From Dendrolimus kikuchii (taxonomy: Eukaryota > Arthropoda > Insecta > Lepidoptera > Lasiocampidae): DNA of 64,000 nucleotides. Below, in pieces: positions 18,629 to 29,540 of the stretch. Position 1 is the first letter of the stretch, and each line of letters opens with the position of its first letter. A program made the position numbers and the translations under genes. The stretch covers positions 1,466,001-1,530,000 of the forward strand of contig CM034414.1 of assembly GCA_019925095.2 (NCBI GenBank). The letters run 5' to 3'. Below the pieces are notes generated by a model. The model was not told the DNA's origin. It searched no databases and saw nothing but the letters and a program-made list of their open reading frames with translations.

Positions 18629-18735
18629 GTAGATACACGCTACCTGAAGTTGGATTTCGTCACCAGCGTAATTAGAAAGTACGATAAAGCTCGCAAGCAA
18701 CGGCTTCATCTTCATGTGAACGTCGAGACAAAAGG
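18629..18735 (+). CDS. Possible unassigned coding exon
   Basis: Frame VDTRYLKLDFVTSVIRKYDK then ARKQRLHLHVNVETK. It is preceded by a tatatcag acceptor-like site and followed by AAAG/GCAAGT, a GC-type donor. Codon use is less AT-skewed than the surroundings. No domain recognised; may be chance or an old element. Confidence 0.25.
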
Positions 18736-18737
18736 CA

Positions 18738-18815
18738 AGTGATTTTCTTCCAGCAAACCTATGAGTGTAGCGAGAGTGGGAAAATAAGAGACAGGGTAGT
18801 GTACAGCTGCGGTAT
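18738..18815 (-). repeat. LINE-type 3' end fragment
   Basis: ttttcttccagcaaacctat and gagtgtagcgag recur at 31540-31606. Reverse orientation of a common retroposon 3' UTR. Confidence 0.4.
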
Positions 18816-19287
18816 GAAAAGGTTCGTCACCTTTAAGCCGACTTTTGCTTGAGTACAAGAAACAGTAGTACCAACATTTTGATAAATGTTACGTTGTGTC
18901 ACAAATTAAAAGAAAATTGCAATGTTGACAATGACAGGCACTGAGATTAACTATAAGAAATAAAGAGGATAATATAATCACTACGCTTATCATAAATATT
19001 AAAACCAATAAAAGGGTTTACATTTCTAATCAATATTCTTAGTCAAGATAGAAAGTCAAATAACTTTGATCTAAGTAATTTTAAACTTTATTGTCAAACA
19101 GTCAAACATAACTTTCTGAGGAACAGTCTTTTCTGTGACTTAGTTTGAAAAGGCAACAAGTGCTCGCGGAACGTTATATAAATAATTTTGAAAACCGGCG
19201 AATATTTTCATACCACGACTGTACACTAAAGTTTATATATATTATTGCTTATACCAAAGTGTACATGCTTATCTGAAAATAAATATC

Positions 19288-19506
19288 TTATACTAATATA
19301 TAAAGCTGAAGAGCTTGTTTGTTTGTTTGCTTGAACGCGTTAATATCAGGAACTACTGGTCTGATTTGAAAAACTCTTTCAGTGTTAGATAGCAAATTTA
19401 TCGAGGAAGGCTATAGGCTATATATCATCACGCTAAGACCAAAAGGAGCGGAGCACCAATGAATAATGTTTCAATATCGGGGGTTTTTTTCACTTATTTT
19501 TTTTAT
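19288..19506 (+). mobile_element. Family E copy 2, 3' end lost
   Basis: Starts TCttatactaatatataaag, contains ggaactactggtctgattt and cgctaagacc. It ends in a T-rich tract just before LINE-A copy 8 without the CTAG terminus. Confidence 0.6.
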
Positions 19507-19518
19507 CTTAAGATAGTA

Positions 19519-19764
19519 CATACATACATAACTTCACGCCAGTTCCCTTGCGGGGTAGGCACGGACAACAGAGCGCCATTTAGGCCCATTCTTACACACC
19601 TCACTTGCTTCTTTGACATTCATAACTCTTGTCATGCACGCTCGTCTGTTCTTAAGGCTCCTGACATCGCCCTCCGCTAGTACACGATCAATTTGATCAT
19701 GGAAGGTGTGTCGTGGCCTTCCACGACTTCTGCATCCATCTACTTTTGCATTGTATAGACTTAA
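19519..19764 (-). mobile_element. LINE-A copy 8
   Basis: Minus copy with TSD cttaagatagta at 19507-19518 and 19765-19776. The C-terminal frame is open; truncated within YNAKVDG. Confidence 0.88.
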
Positions 19765-19906
19765 CTTAAGATAGTATACATAATAAAATACATACAGATT
19801 TATACATACATATAAACGACATGTGCAATATCCAACTGTCTTTGTATTTAACAATATTTTTTTAATCGTCATTCTTCATGTTATCTCTATTTGTTTATAA
19901 CTAATA

Positions 19907-21722
19907 GATTGAGATCCCAGTCACCCCAGACTTACGTGATTTTATGAAAGATGAAATTATTAGGATCGATAGTTTAACATAAACTTAGAAAGGAATGGAT
20001 ATTCGCTAAGCTGAAAGCGGGGCCGTTTTTCAGGTAGCAGCTATCAAGCGTGGAAAAAAACCATGCTAACTTACGTCAAAGTAGCAAGGCTAGTTTTCAC
20101 ATATGTCATATATGATATTGTTATAAACAAAGATATACAGTTCTCAGACATTTAAAAAAAATGTGGGCACATACGTAATTTTAGGAAGGCTAAATTTTAA
20201 TTTAAATTAAATTTTAAAGGTTGGGGAAATAGTCTTTTCGCATATAGTATGTATGAACTTGTAATAAGATCTCTTTGGCTATCTATTTGTATCTGGCTGG
20301 TTTTGGTATCATTAAAAAGTTTTAATTTTAAAGAAGACAATTCCAAATTCAAATTAGGAAAATGTGTGATTTTCAGTTGTTTTTCTTATTGTTAAAATGA
20401 GTGAATCTAATGAAGAAATTCTATACATTTTAAAATTTTACTACAAAAAAAGGTAAAAAGCAACAACAAGCCGCGAAAAAAAATTGTGATGTTTATGGAC
20501 CTAATGTAGTATCTGTGAGAGTAGCGCAAATTTGGTTTAAGCGTTTTCAATCCGGAAATTTTGATATCAAATATACACGTCGCTTTGGTCACCCTGTTAC
20601 GGACAAAATTGATGCCATTTTTGAAAAAGTGGAGCAAAATCCGCATATTAGTAGTTACGATGTAGCTGGAGAACTGGGAATTGACCACAAAACGGTTTTG
20701 GCGCATTTGAAAAAAGCTGGGTATACAAAAAAGCTCGATATTTGGGTGCCTCATGAGCTTACTGAAAGAAACCTAATGAACCGTGTACTCACTTGTGATT
20801 CTTTATTACGACGTAATGAAACCGAACCGTTTTTGAAGAAGCTGATGAAAAGTGGATCACGTACGACAAGAACGTGCGAAAAAGATCGTGGTCAAAGGCA
20901 GGTCAGGCTTCACAGACTGTGATGAAACCCGGGTTAACTCGCAACAAGGTGATGCTGTGTGTATGGTGGGATTGGAAGGGCATTATTCATTATGAGCTGT
21001 TACCGCCAGGCAGGACCATCGATTCTGAACTGTACTGCAAACAACTGATGAGATTAAAGCAAAAAGTTGAGAGAAAGCGGCCGGAATTAATCAACAGAAG
21101 GGATGTGGTTTTTCACCATGATAACGCTAGACCTCACACATCTTTAGCTACTCAGTGAAAATTACGAGAGTTTGGCTAGGAGGTGTTAATGCATCCGCCG
21201 TATAGTCCTGATCTCGCACCTTCAGATTTTCACCTGTTTCAGTCTCTGCAGAATTTCTTAGGCAGTGTCAGGTTAACATCACGAGAGGACTGCCAAAACC
21301 ACTTGTCGCAGTTTTTTGATCAGAAGCCCCAAAATTTTTATAGCAATGGGATCACGTCCCTACCTACAAGATGGCAAAAAGTTATCCAACAAAATGGCAC
21401 CTACATACTTAAGTCAAATGTAAATAAACTTAATAAAAAAAACTTTTTGAATTTTTATATAAAATGCGAAGAAACTTTTTCCCCGACCTAATATATTATC
21501 AAGTATAATATTTTAAATTATTTTCCAATAAGCCAGACAAGTCTGACGGGCCAAACAAATTTCAATGGTTATTTTCCACCTTTGATAGCTGCTACCTGAA
21601 AAACGGCCCCGCTTTCAGCTTAGCGAGTATTGATTCCTTCCTAAGTTTATGTTAAACTACCGATACTGAGAATTTCATCTTTCCTTAAATTACCTTAGTC
21701 TGGGGTGATTGGGATCTCAATC
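19907..21722. mobile_element. Element L with ~141-bp terminal inverted repeats
   Basis: Left TIR 19907-20047 and right TIR 21582-21722, both starting gattgagatccca inwards and containing ctgaaagcggggccgttttt. TA flanks both ends (19905-19906, 21723-21724). Without the mariner inside, the element is about 540 bp: a non-autonomous Tc1/mariner-type MITE. Confidence 0.75.
20217..21490 (+). mobile_element. Mariner element copy K2, nested in L
   Basis: Ends aggttggggaaatagtc and ttttccccgacct. Transposase pseudogene from ATG 20397: VRVAQIWFKRFQSGNFDIK, WVPHEL, HHDNARPHTSL, YSPDLAPSD. The catalytic ITGDEKW block near 20845 is deleted to KLMKSGS with a frame shift, and there is a TGA after LATQ. It lacks the K1 171-bp duplication. 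Confidence 0.88.
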
Positions 21723-21757
21723 TATAATATTAATATCTCTATGCGAAAAAGAACATT

Positions 21758-21972
21758 TTTTTTTACACTGGGAAATCCATTTGCGGACCCCCCGCCGGGG
21801 AGACTTCGGCGGGGGAGTGTGGGACTCGCCGGCTAGAGAAGCCGGCATTCCCACTAAAACCCCTTGGTGCCACCTGACGCCATGAGCCGGGGTCACGGGA
21901 TATGCGTGAGCTTTTCTTCCACGACCCCGGCTGGCGTGGGCCCACCCCAGCAAGAGGTGGGCCTCTCCGATA
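21758..21972 (-). mobile_element. R1-like LINE copy U1 (3' UTR only)
   Basis: GC-rich, poly-T at the left; the reverse complement matches the 3' UTR of U3 (34870-35080). A 14-bp TSD cgaaaaagaacatt lies at 21744-21757 and 21973-21986. Strong 5' truncation. Confidence 0.88.
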
Positions 21973-22081
21973 CGAAAAAGAACATTCGATTTCTGTTGCA
22001 ATAATCAATATCTCGCTGCGAGTTATTCATGTTACATCTCTAGTTGCAAGAAGTGCCAAAAAAATTTCCAATACGCCTAAG

Positions 22082-22392
22082 ATTTTTTTTTATTGCAGGA
22101 GATCAGCACACATGTAGACGGCCCACTTGATGGAAAGCGGTTACCATCGCCTATAGACATTTGCAACACCAAAGGTGCTACAAATGCGCTGCTGCTCTCT
22201 TAAGGGAAACTGGAACCTGGTCACTAATGCCGGATAACAACTCAAGGTTGTTATGGCGGCAAACTCTAGACCAGGGGTGGTAGCCATCCAGTCGGGCAAA
22301 TGCCCTACCACCTGGGTGTGGGTTGTTAATTCGCCTCTTACGACAGGCCGCCCCAACGCAGGAAATTGTATTCTTTCTCCGTCCCTGCACGG
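22082..22392 (-). mobile_element. Family B copy 6
   Basis: Full-length minus copy; poly-T then ttattgcaggagatcagc, ending ccctgcacgg. Confidence 0.75.
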
Positions 22393-22544
22393 AGAGATAT
22401 TGGTATTCATTATGACATATTCAATGCACGCAAAAACTTTTAGTACCTTCATAATGCGCGTACGCATATAATTTAATAGTCTAACTGTGAATACACTATA
22501 AACTTTCCCATTCAAAATGGTTACTATATTATAAGATTTCTAAG

Positions 22545-22677
22545 AGACGAGCGTGCATGATAAGAGCTATGAATGTCAAAGAAGCAAGTGAGGTGTGTAA
22601 CAATAAGCCTGAATGGCGCTCTGTTGTTCGTGCCTACCCCGCAAGAGAACTGGCGTGAAGTTATGTATGTATGTATG
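22545..22677 (+). mobile_element. LINE-A copy 9, 5'-truncated
   Basis: The last ~130 bp. A 13-bp TSD taagatttctaag lies at 22532-22544 and 22678-22690. Confidence 0.9.
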
Positions 22678-22869
22678 TAAGATTTCTAAGCTGGAAAGAT
22701 TTGTATTTTAAAATAATAACAGCCCATAAACGTTCCTACTGTTCGGCTCAAATTATCCCACTTTTAAACGGACGACAGATAACTCAGATGGTGGTGGTAA
22801 ACATTACTTAAGTAGGTAATTGTTAACGAATTATTTGTTTATACTATATATAAAACATTCAAAATTAAG

Positions 22870-23030
22870 TATAGATAGATAGATAAATAACACTTTATTA
22901 TACACCAGTACAAAAATGAACTTAAAGACTAGATAGAGTATGTAGTTGACTAGACATGACTCTAGTTATGTACAAAGGGCGGTCTTATCGCTAAAAAGCG
23001 ATCTCTTCCAGACAACCCCAGGAATGAATT
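22870..23030 (-). repeat. Family Y LINE 3' end
   Basis: (TAGA)n and a T-rich tail at the left; the reverse complement has gttgtctggaagagatcgct and gataagaccgccc, the 3' UTR hallmark also seen at 24225 and 62745. Confidence 0.55.
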
Positions 23031-23096
23031 GATAATGGCGATGTTGGTATACGAAACATAGAGTACGAACTACTTACATTTTAATAATAGATACAT

Positions 23097-23400
23097 ATTT
23101 TTTATTGCAGGAGTTCAGCAGACAGGCAGACGGCCCACTTGATGGAAAGCGGTTACCATCGCCTATAGACATTTGCAACACCAAAGGTGCTACAAATGCG
23201 CCGCTGCTCTCTTAAGGGAGACTGGAAACTGGTCACTAATGTCGGAACACAACTCAAGGTTGTTATGTCGACATACTTTAGACTAGGGGTGGTAGCCATC
23301 CAGACGGGCAAATGTCCTACCATCTGTGGGTTATTTTGTCGCCTCTTAGGACAGGCCGCCCGGCCGCAGGAAATTGTATTATTTCTCCGTTCCTGCACGG
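23097..23400 (-). mobile_element. Family B copy 7
   Basis: Minus copy with a ~10-bp deletion near the ccatctgtgggtta segment. Otherwise full length. Confidence 0.75.
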
Positions 23401-23512
23401 ATAAAAATTATATATATAATTTATATATGCAAATATGTTATATATTAAATAGATATATGCATATCTACAAAATATATAAATATTTATAGATTAATTTAAA
23501 TATCCAACGGTA

Positions 23513-23705
23513 GGTAGTATTTTTTGGTCATAGTTTTAAATATCGGAAGCGATTTTGCTTGTCTGGTAGCAACAGGAAGCGCGTTCCAAAGCTGTATAGC
23601 CTTAACGGGAAAAGAATTGTTGTAGAAAATTGAGTTATACGCAAGAGTGTTCAGTTTAAGTTTAGTAGAAGGGTGTAAATTGCGAGAGCACGAAGTATTA
23701 TATTA
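23513..23705 (-). pseudogene. CR1-like LINE ORF2 C-terminal fragment
   Basis: The minus strand reads NLHPSTKLKLNTLAYNS, FYNNSFPVKAIQLWNALP and SLPIFKTMTKKYY, the standard C-terminal SFFPRxIxLWNxLP block of LINE ORF2. No upstream RT remains. Confidence 0.65.
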
Positions 23706-23831
23706 TAAAAAATACTGTGATTCGTAAAAAACAAATCAGTTATACTATAGTCTAATTTATATAATTATTTAACTTATAAATATGTTTGTGGGATTTAATT
23801 TATAAAGTAATGTATATTAATTTAATTATTA

Positions 23832-24117
23832 TCCGTGCAGGAACGGAGAAAGAATACAATTTTATCGTAAGAGGCGACAAAACAACTTACAGCCAGGTGG
23901 TAGGGTATTTGCTCGTCTGGATGGCTACCACCCTTGGTCTAGAGTATGCCGCCTTAACAACCTTGTGTTCCGGCATTAGTGGCCGGGCTCCAGTCTCCCT
24001 TTAGAGAGCAGCGGCGCATTTGTAACACCTTTGGTTTTGCAAATGTCTATAACGATGGTAACACTTTTCCATCAGGTGGGACGTCTGCCTGTCTGCTGCA
24101 CTCATGCAATAAAAAAA
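23832..24117 (+). mobile_element. Family B copy 8
   Basis: Plus copy lacking the cggccgggcggcctg block (acaattttatcgtaagagg). A-tail at 24108-24117. Confidence 0.75.
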
Positions 24118-24119
24118 GT

Positions 24120-24345
24120 AATGGTAAAATATGTTGCTTATGTATGTCTGTGTAAGTTCTACTTAATAATCTGCACCGCCTACATCGCCAGATTAGGCTA
24201 AACTGTTCCTTAAGTTAGGTTGCCTGGAAGAGATTGCTTTAAGCGATAAGGCCGCCTATTGTTTCTACCATGACAATGTTGTAATTGTGCATTTTTTTAA
24301 ATTGTATAATGTTGATGAGCAATAAATTTCTATATATTCTATTAT
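24120..24345 (+). repeat. Family Y LINE 3' UTR
   Basis: ggttgcctggaagagattgc, aagcgataaggccgcc and agcaataaattt: a typical LINE 3' UTR with an AATAAA end, without coding sequence. Confidence 0.55.
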
Positions 24346-24445
24346 TCTAATAAAATTTTGTCAATTTATGTTCTCAAAAATGTAGTAATGTACAGACGAG
24401 ATACAAAAGTGTTGATTTTGGAATCTTCTATTATATATTTATATA

Positions 24446-25128
24446 TATATAATAAAATTGTAGAAGTCGGAGTGACGCTCGCGGACCGCGTTCGTAATAC
24501 CGAAGTAAGAAAGAGAGTTGGTCTGAAAGAGTGTCGGGGTGAAGGTAAGGAAAGGAATGCTTCGGTCGTTCGGGCATGTGGAAAGAATGCATGATGAAAG
24601 AATGACTAAACAGATATACAATGCAAAAGTGGATGGATGCAGAAGTCGTGGAAGGCACACACCTTCCATGATCAAATTGATCGTGTACTAGCGGAGGGTG
24701 ATGTCAGGAGCCTGAAGAACAGACGAGCGTGCATGACAAGAGTTATGAATGTCAAAGAAGCAAGTGAGTTGTGTAAGAATGGGCCTAAATGGCGCTCTGT
24801 TGTTCGTGCCTACCCCGCAAGGGAACCGAATAGATATAGAAGTCGAATTTCTTTACAATGAAAAAATGCTAATAACAGAGTCAAGGGGATATAAGACGTA
24901 AAATAGAACTAATTTAGATTTTTTTTATTTTTTTGTTTCTCTGTTTGTCTGTCTGTTTGTACCGGCTAATCTCCGAAACGACTGGACAAATTTAAATGAA
25001 ATTTTGTATATTAATAGCTTATATCCCTGGTCAACATATAGGATACTTTTGATCCTGAAAAATTAAAGAGTTACCGTGGGATAGTTAAAACACCGCACCA
25101 TGCGGACGAAGTCGCGGGCACCAGCTAG
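24446..25128 (+). mobile_element. Family F (Helitron-like) copy 1, split by LINE-A
   Basis: Left part ...aataaaattgtagaagtcg, right part resumes aatttctttacaatg at 24846; ends gcgggcaccagCTAGT. The same element uninterrupted is at 42103. LINE-A copy 10 sits between duplicated tagaagtcg. Contains ccgaaacgactgga. Confidence 0.65.
24470..24836 (+). mobile_element. LINE-A copy 10, lacking its 3' tail
   Basis: TSD tagaagtcg at 24461-24469 and 24837-24845. Unusual: it ends at gcaagggaaccgaatagata without the (ATGT)n tail. It also lost ~5 bp in the GRPRH coding block. Confidence 0.82.
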
Positions 25129-25379
25129 TTATTAATAAAGTAAAGTAAATTATCTTATTTTAATTATTCCTAACAGCTGCAATAATACCCCTAATAGGGT
25201 ACAGCAATGGTATTTTAAGAAGCCGATCGATTTATTACACAAATGACTAATAATAATTATTGTTTATTTCTTTTCAGATAAATAGATCCATAATTTTTCC
25301 GTTTCAAAATTGGAAAAATTAAATTAATATTAATAAATGTTGGATCACTTCTATAGTATTAGTAGATTATTTATTTTAA

Positions 25380-25711
25380 GAGAGTTGGTCTGAAAGAGAT
25401 TGTCGGGGTGAAGGTAAGGAAAGGAATGCTCCGGTGGTTCGGGCATGTGGAAAGAATGACTAAACAGATATACAATGCAAAAGTGGATGCATGCAGAAGT
25501 CGTGGAAGGCCACGACACACCTTCCATGATCAAATTGATCGTGTACTAGCAGAAGGTGATGTCAGGAGCCTTAAGAACAGACGAGCTTGCATGACAAGAG
25601 TTATGAATGTCAAAGAGGCAAGTGAGGTGTGTAAGAATAAGCCTGAATGGCACTCTGTTGTTCGTGCCTACCCCGCAAGGGAACTGGCGTGAAGTTATGT
25701 ATGTATGTATG
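25380..25711 (+). mobile_element. LINE-A copy 11
   Basis: TSD tatttattttaa at 25368-25379 and 25712-25723. The C-terminal frame is open from KVRKGMLRWFGH to PARELA, with the MHDER residues deleted as in copy 2. Confidence 0.9.
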
Positions 25712-25849
25712 TATTTATTTTAATTTTTGAAGTAACAAAGTATTTTATTGTTAGTTTTATTAAAAAATATTTATTTGTTATACGAATTAAATATTAAATA
25801 ACTAGAATTAGTTTTGTTAATTATTATTATAATTTTTTTATTTAACGAA

Positions 25850-26062
25850 ATTGGGTCTTTTTGGTCTTACGCCAAAAGGAAGGTTTGCACTGAAAATCAG
25901 CCTTGTGTCGGATATAATTCCGGCACAGCAATATGCTGAATGCAAACCTTGTTTGCTGAAAATGCGGCGTACAAATTCTCAAAATATGCTCTGTGTATAA
26001 TAATGTATAAGGAATGTAATTACGTCGCAATTTCTGCAAATAAAGTTTTTCTTTCTTTAACA
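25850..26062 (+). repeat. Unclassified retroposon 3' end
   Basis: ccaaaaggaaggtttgcact and gtgtcggatataattccgg, ending tgcaaataaagtttttc. The polyadenylation-like end suggests a LINE or SINE; only one copy is in the window. Confidence 0.35.
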
Positions 26063-26774
26063 TTAAAAATGATCTGAAATTATCTTAAGTTTACGTGACT
26101 AGCATAGATAACAAAACTACATTTTAATTTTTGTTGCTTGATAGACATCTGCACGACAGTCTGGCAAGAATATGTTGTGTACTTTTTTAAACTGTAACGT
26201 CCTTGTAAAGCATGTTTGTAAGCAAATTAATGAATAAAATAGTACATTATGGTACTAGTGTGTAACATTGGTGATTACCGCCGAGTCGCCATTGAGACTC
26301 GAGCCGTAGGCGAGGGTCTTAAGAAAGCCGAGGACGGTAATCATCAATACACACGTACATCATACGACGTTTTTCAACACACTTGTGAAAAAAATAACAA
26401 CAAAAACTCATTTTATTTAGTAGATAAAAAAAAGTTATATATGAGTGAAAGTTTTATTTATTAAACACGTACGAGTTAAAATTATCTATTTAAATAAGAA
26501 GTTGCATGAAATGAGCAAGCAATAGGAACATTAATTTATTTGTTCTATAGAACACGATCTTTTTTTTTTTGAATAAAAACTTTTTTAAGAACAAAGCAAC
26601 TCAACCAATAAAATTAAAAAAAAAATCTATAACTCACTAGTGAGTTATAATGTTTTTTACTCACAGTTTGATAATGGGTGTCATTCTGTGCCTAATTGCG
26701 GTGACCATAGAGCCACTTTATGAGCAAGTGTGTTGAAAAAAATATTATTATTTAATAATACGTGAAGCAAAAAA
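26063..26774. other. No gene recognised; possible inverted-repeat remnant
   Basis: Contains gtgattaccgccgag and gaggacggtaatc in inverted relation (26265-26345) and caacacacttgtga versus aagtgtgttgaa (26376, 26725). Could be an old DNA transposon; not resolved. Confidence 0.3.
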
Positions 26775-27010
26775 AATTTTGTACCCCTTTTTACGTAAAT
26801 TGCGCGGACGGACGAGTATGAAATTTCGCACACTTATAGTCTGTATAGAGACGGAGTGCAGAATGACATTTTTTTTTAATTATACATAAAAAATACATTA
26901 AATTAAAAAAAAACATTACACACACTACCATATATTTGACACACACACGCATATATATTCTTTGGTTTATTGTTAAAGTCAAATTAACAGCCTTGGCGAA
27001 ATCTGTGATT
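26775..27010 (-). repeat. Family H copy 2, intact
   Basis: Continuous minus copy from gtgaagcaaaa through gagtatgaaatttcgcacac and cacacacacgcatata to cgaaatctgtgatta. It is the reference that shows 6820-8213 to be one broken element. Confidence 0.55.
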
Positions 27011-27116
27011 ACAGAAATATAGTCTTTGACAACAGAACCTTAATAATGTTCAAACTTATAATTTAAATTAATTATGGTCAAATTTCGACCACTAGTTATT
27101 ATTTAATACGGAAATT

Positions 27117-27185
27117 TCATGTTGCGAAGCGGTGGTAAATTAGATTAGGCTCCCGTAGAGTAAATAATCAACAATAATTAAAATA
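27117..27185 (+). repeat. Family J internal fragment
   Basis: gttgcgaagcggtggtaaat followed by tagattaggctcccgtagag: the internal part of J shared with 54330-54410 (inverted). Confidence 0.5.
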
Positions 27186-28013
27186 TATCGACAAAAAAAA
27201 ATTAAAGAAAAATTATTTTCAATTTAGTGGCGTCTTCTGTATTTTTTAATTTATCAGGAAATATACGATAAGCCTCCATAGACGTAAAGTAATAGTATTA
27301 AATTAATAGTTAATTGCTCGTAAATATAGTGTAAACATAGAGTTAATACATACGTGCTCTTCGGCGGTCGGCTGCGGAAGTTGCGGAATTATGTAATGGC
27401 CTTACTTATATACTGCACAGCCTTGGCAATGACCGGTCATAGGCCAGGAGCCCATCGCCTGAAATCAGAGTCTCATTTTTGAACATCTATTTCTTTATTA
27501 CCCGCGAATTTGTTTGCTATAGATGGATACTTGACACGTGTGTGTATTAAAAATAATTTATAAAATTTCTTCTTGAATTATGTTTGTATATTTAGTGATT
27601 TCTCAGGTTTATTAGGTATTTAGATTAGATTTATAGAGAAAATGTATTTTTTTAGTATAGTCGACGTATGCAGACAATGTAAGGCAAGTGATACGAAGAT
27701 ATGATTTATAAAAGACAAAACGATAAGATGAATAAACGAATCTTTATTTGCAGAGATAGTTAGAAATAGTAAGTGGTATGTAGATAATACAATGTGACTA
27801 GTATCACCGCATCTGATCTATAGTTGTACAAATATTTAAATTTATGTGTTTATTTAACCAGTATAAATTATATTAATACTAAAATATTTAGAATTTAAGT
27901 CCTATTATACAATGAAAGTCAAATAAATTTAAGATAAATGAAGTAAGTATGTCAATCTATATAATCTAAAATATTTATTAGGTACTATATCTAATTTTAA
28001 TAATGATATAATT
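27186..28013. other. No gene recognised
   Basis: AT-rich sequence without recognisable element ends or convincing ORFs. Confidence 0.4.
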
Positions 28014-28766
28014 GTTACAGGCAATTTGATTTATCGGGTATTATTAATATGGATCGATCATTATGAATAATGACCAAGAGCATCTGTCAATTTGATAAAT
28101 TAATTACTTTGGCTGTCCCATATTAATAATGCCCGGCAGCCCATGGACCATTTATAAATCATGGTTTGAGATAACTTGAATTCATCCCTTGGATCGGGCA
28201 GTATGAATACTTCCCTAGTTCTAGCCGGACAGTATGATAAATTCGGTTACCTTTCCATAAGAATTATGTAAGTTTAATTCATTTAAGGGTGGGGTATAGT
28301 TATATGGCACTTTTATTTATTATGAACAGATCCGAAGTTTTTTAATATAGGTTAGAACACCAACTTAGCCTTCGTGGTTACTTTTTTATAACCACCTAAA
28401 ATTCACTTAATATCTCAAATAATAAATAAAATTGAGGCAAGAGGCAAGTGAGGTGTGTAAGAATAAGCCTAAATGGCGCTCTGTTGTTCGTGCCTACCCC
28501 GCAAGGGAACTGGCGTGAAGTTATGTATGTATGTATGTATGTATAAATAAAATTGCTTTATAAATATACCCTAATCTCGTTTAATAAACAAAAAACATTC
28601 ATCTCTGTTTTATTATATTGTCCAAGATATGGTTGTCATTATTCATACTGACCGGGATGAGCGAATAATCATGCAGTTTTATCTATATTGCTTACTTGAT
28701 TCGGGCATAATATATACAGACCGGTCGTTATTCGTAGTGACCGGATTTATCAATTGCCGGTAACAT
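28014..28766. mobile_element. Family R inverted-terminal-repeat element
   Basis: Left end attgttacaggcaatttga ... atcggg and right end ccggatttatcaattgcc ... ggtaacattt are inverted copies. Several attattcat(a)atgacc motifs lie inside. LINE-A copy 12 is nested. Non-coding; related to 43005-44131. Confidence 0.55.
28435..28542 (+). mobile_element. LINE-A copy 12, about 108 bp
   Basis: Only the extreme 3' end. A 13-bp TSD ataaataaaattg lies at 28422-28434 and 28543-28555. Confidence 0.9.
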
Positions 28767-28848
28767 TTATAATGAAGTTTGATGGAAATACAAAAGTTGA
28801 GTTAATCGCAAACACAATATATTTAATATTCTCTTAAAAGTTATTGCC

Positions 28849-29063
28849 AGATAAACCCACACATTACATATCCTAAGCAAGTTACGATTGTGTTATGGGT
28901 AATTTACAATAGATCACTCTGGGGCCGGCCTCAGCCATCCAGACATAAATAAAAGAAAAACCTTGTACAAAATTTACCATGCCAGCAATGAAACCCGAAG
29001 CCTCTGCATTGTAATGATGTAGGCCGGAAATAGCTTAATCCACTTAAGCACAGAGGCAGTCAG
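28849..29063 (-). mobile_element. SINE-C copy 2
   Basis: Minus copy; agcaatgaaacccgaagcct is a degraded B box, ttaagcacagaggca the tRNA-like head. Confidence 0.65.
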
Positions 29064-29540
29064 AAACTGAATATGGTCTTGTAGTGAAGTATGTAATAAT
29101 ATTAAGTTAGTCATTAAAGGTCATTCAATACAGACGGACGCATCATTTAAAATTACCCATTTCTTCTCGCCACAACCTATACTAACTCAGATGAAATAGT
29201 GGTCGGTAGCTAGTTGTATGGGTACGAGAACTGAAAAAATATTTGGATTTTTTGATAATTTTTTTACTTACATTTTTCGAGACTTACCTCCCAGACTACA
29301 ATTTCTTTCCAAGTTACATGCTTAAGCAGTATTAATATTGAATATATTTGTCTATGAATGTTTGTTTCACTTATATACATTTAACGGAATCAAGTCAATA
29401 TTTTATCGCAATAAAATTGATAAAATGTTTATTGTAGCGTGGGAACAGTCGAAGTGATTTTTGGCGGGAAGTTGGATAGTGTCGTTTTGGTTTTAAGTTT
29501 CTTTTTAAAAATGGCTAAGCTTAATAGAAACCAAAATCCT
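29064..29540. other. No gene recognised
   Basis: AT-rich spacer. A gtgatttttggcgggaagtt segment at 29453 weakly resembles the start of retroposon P but does not continue. Confidence 0.35.
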
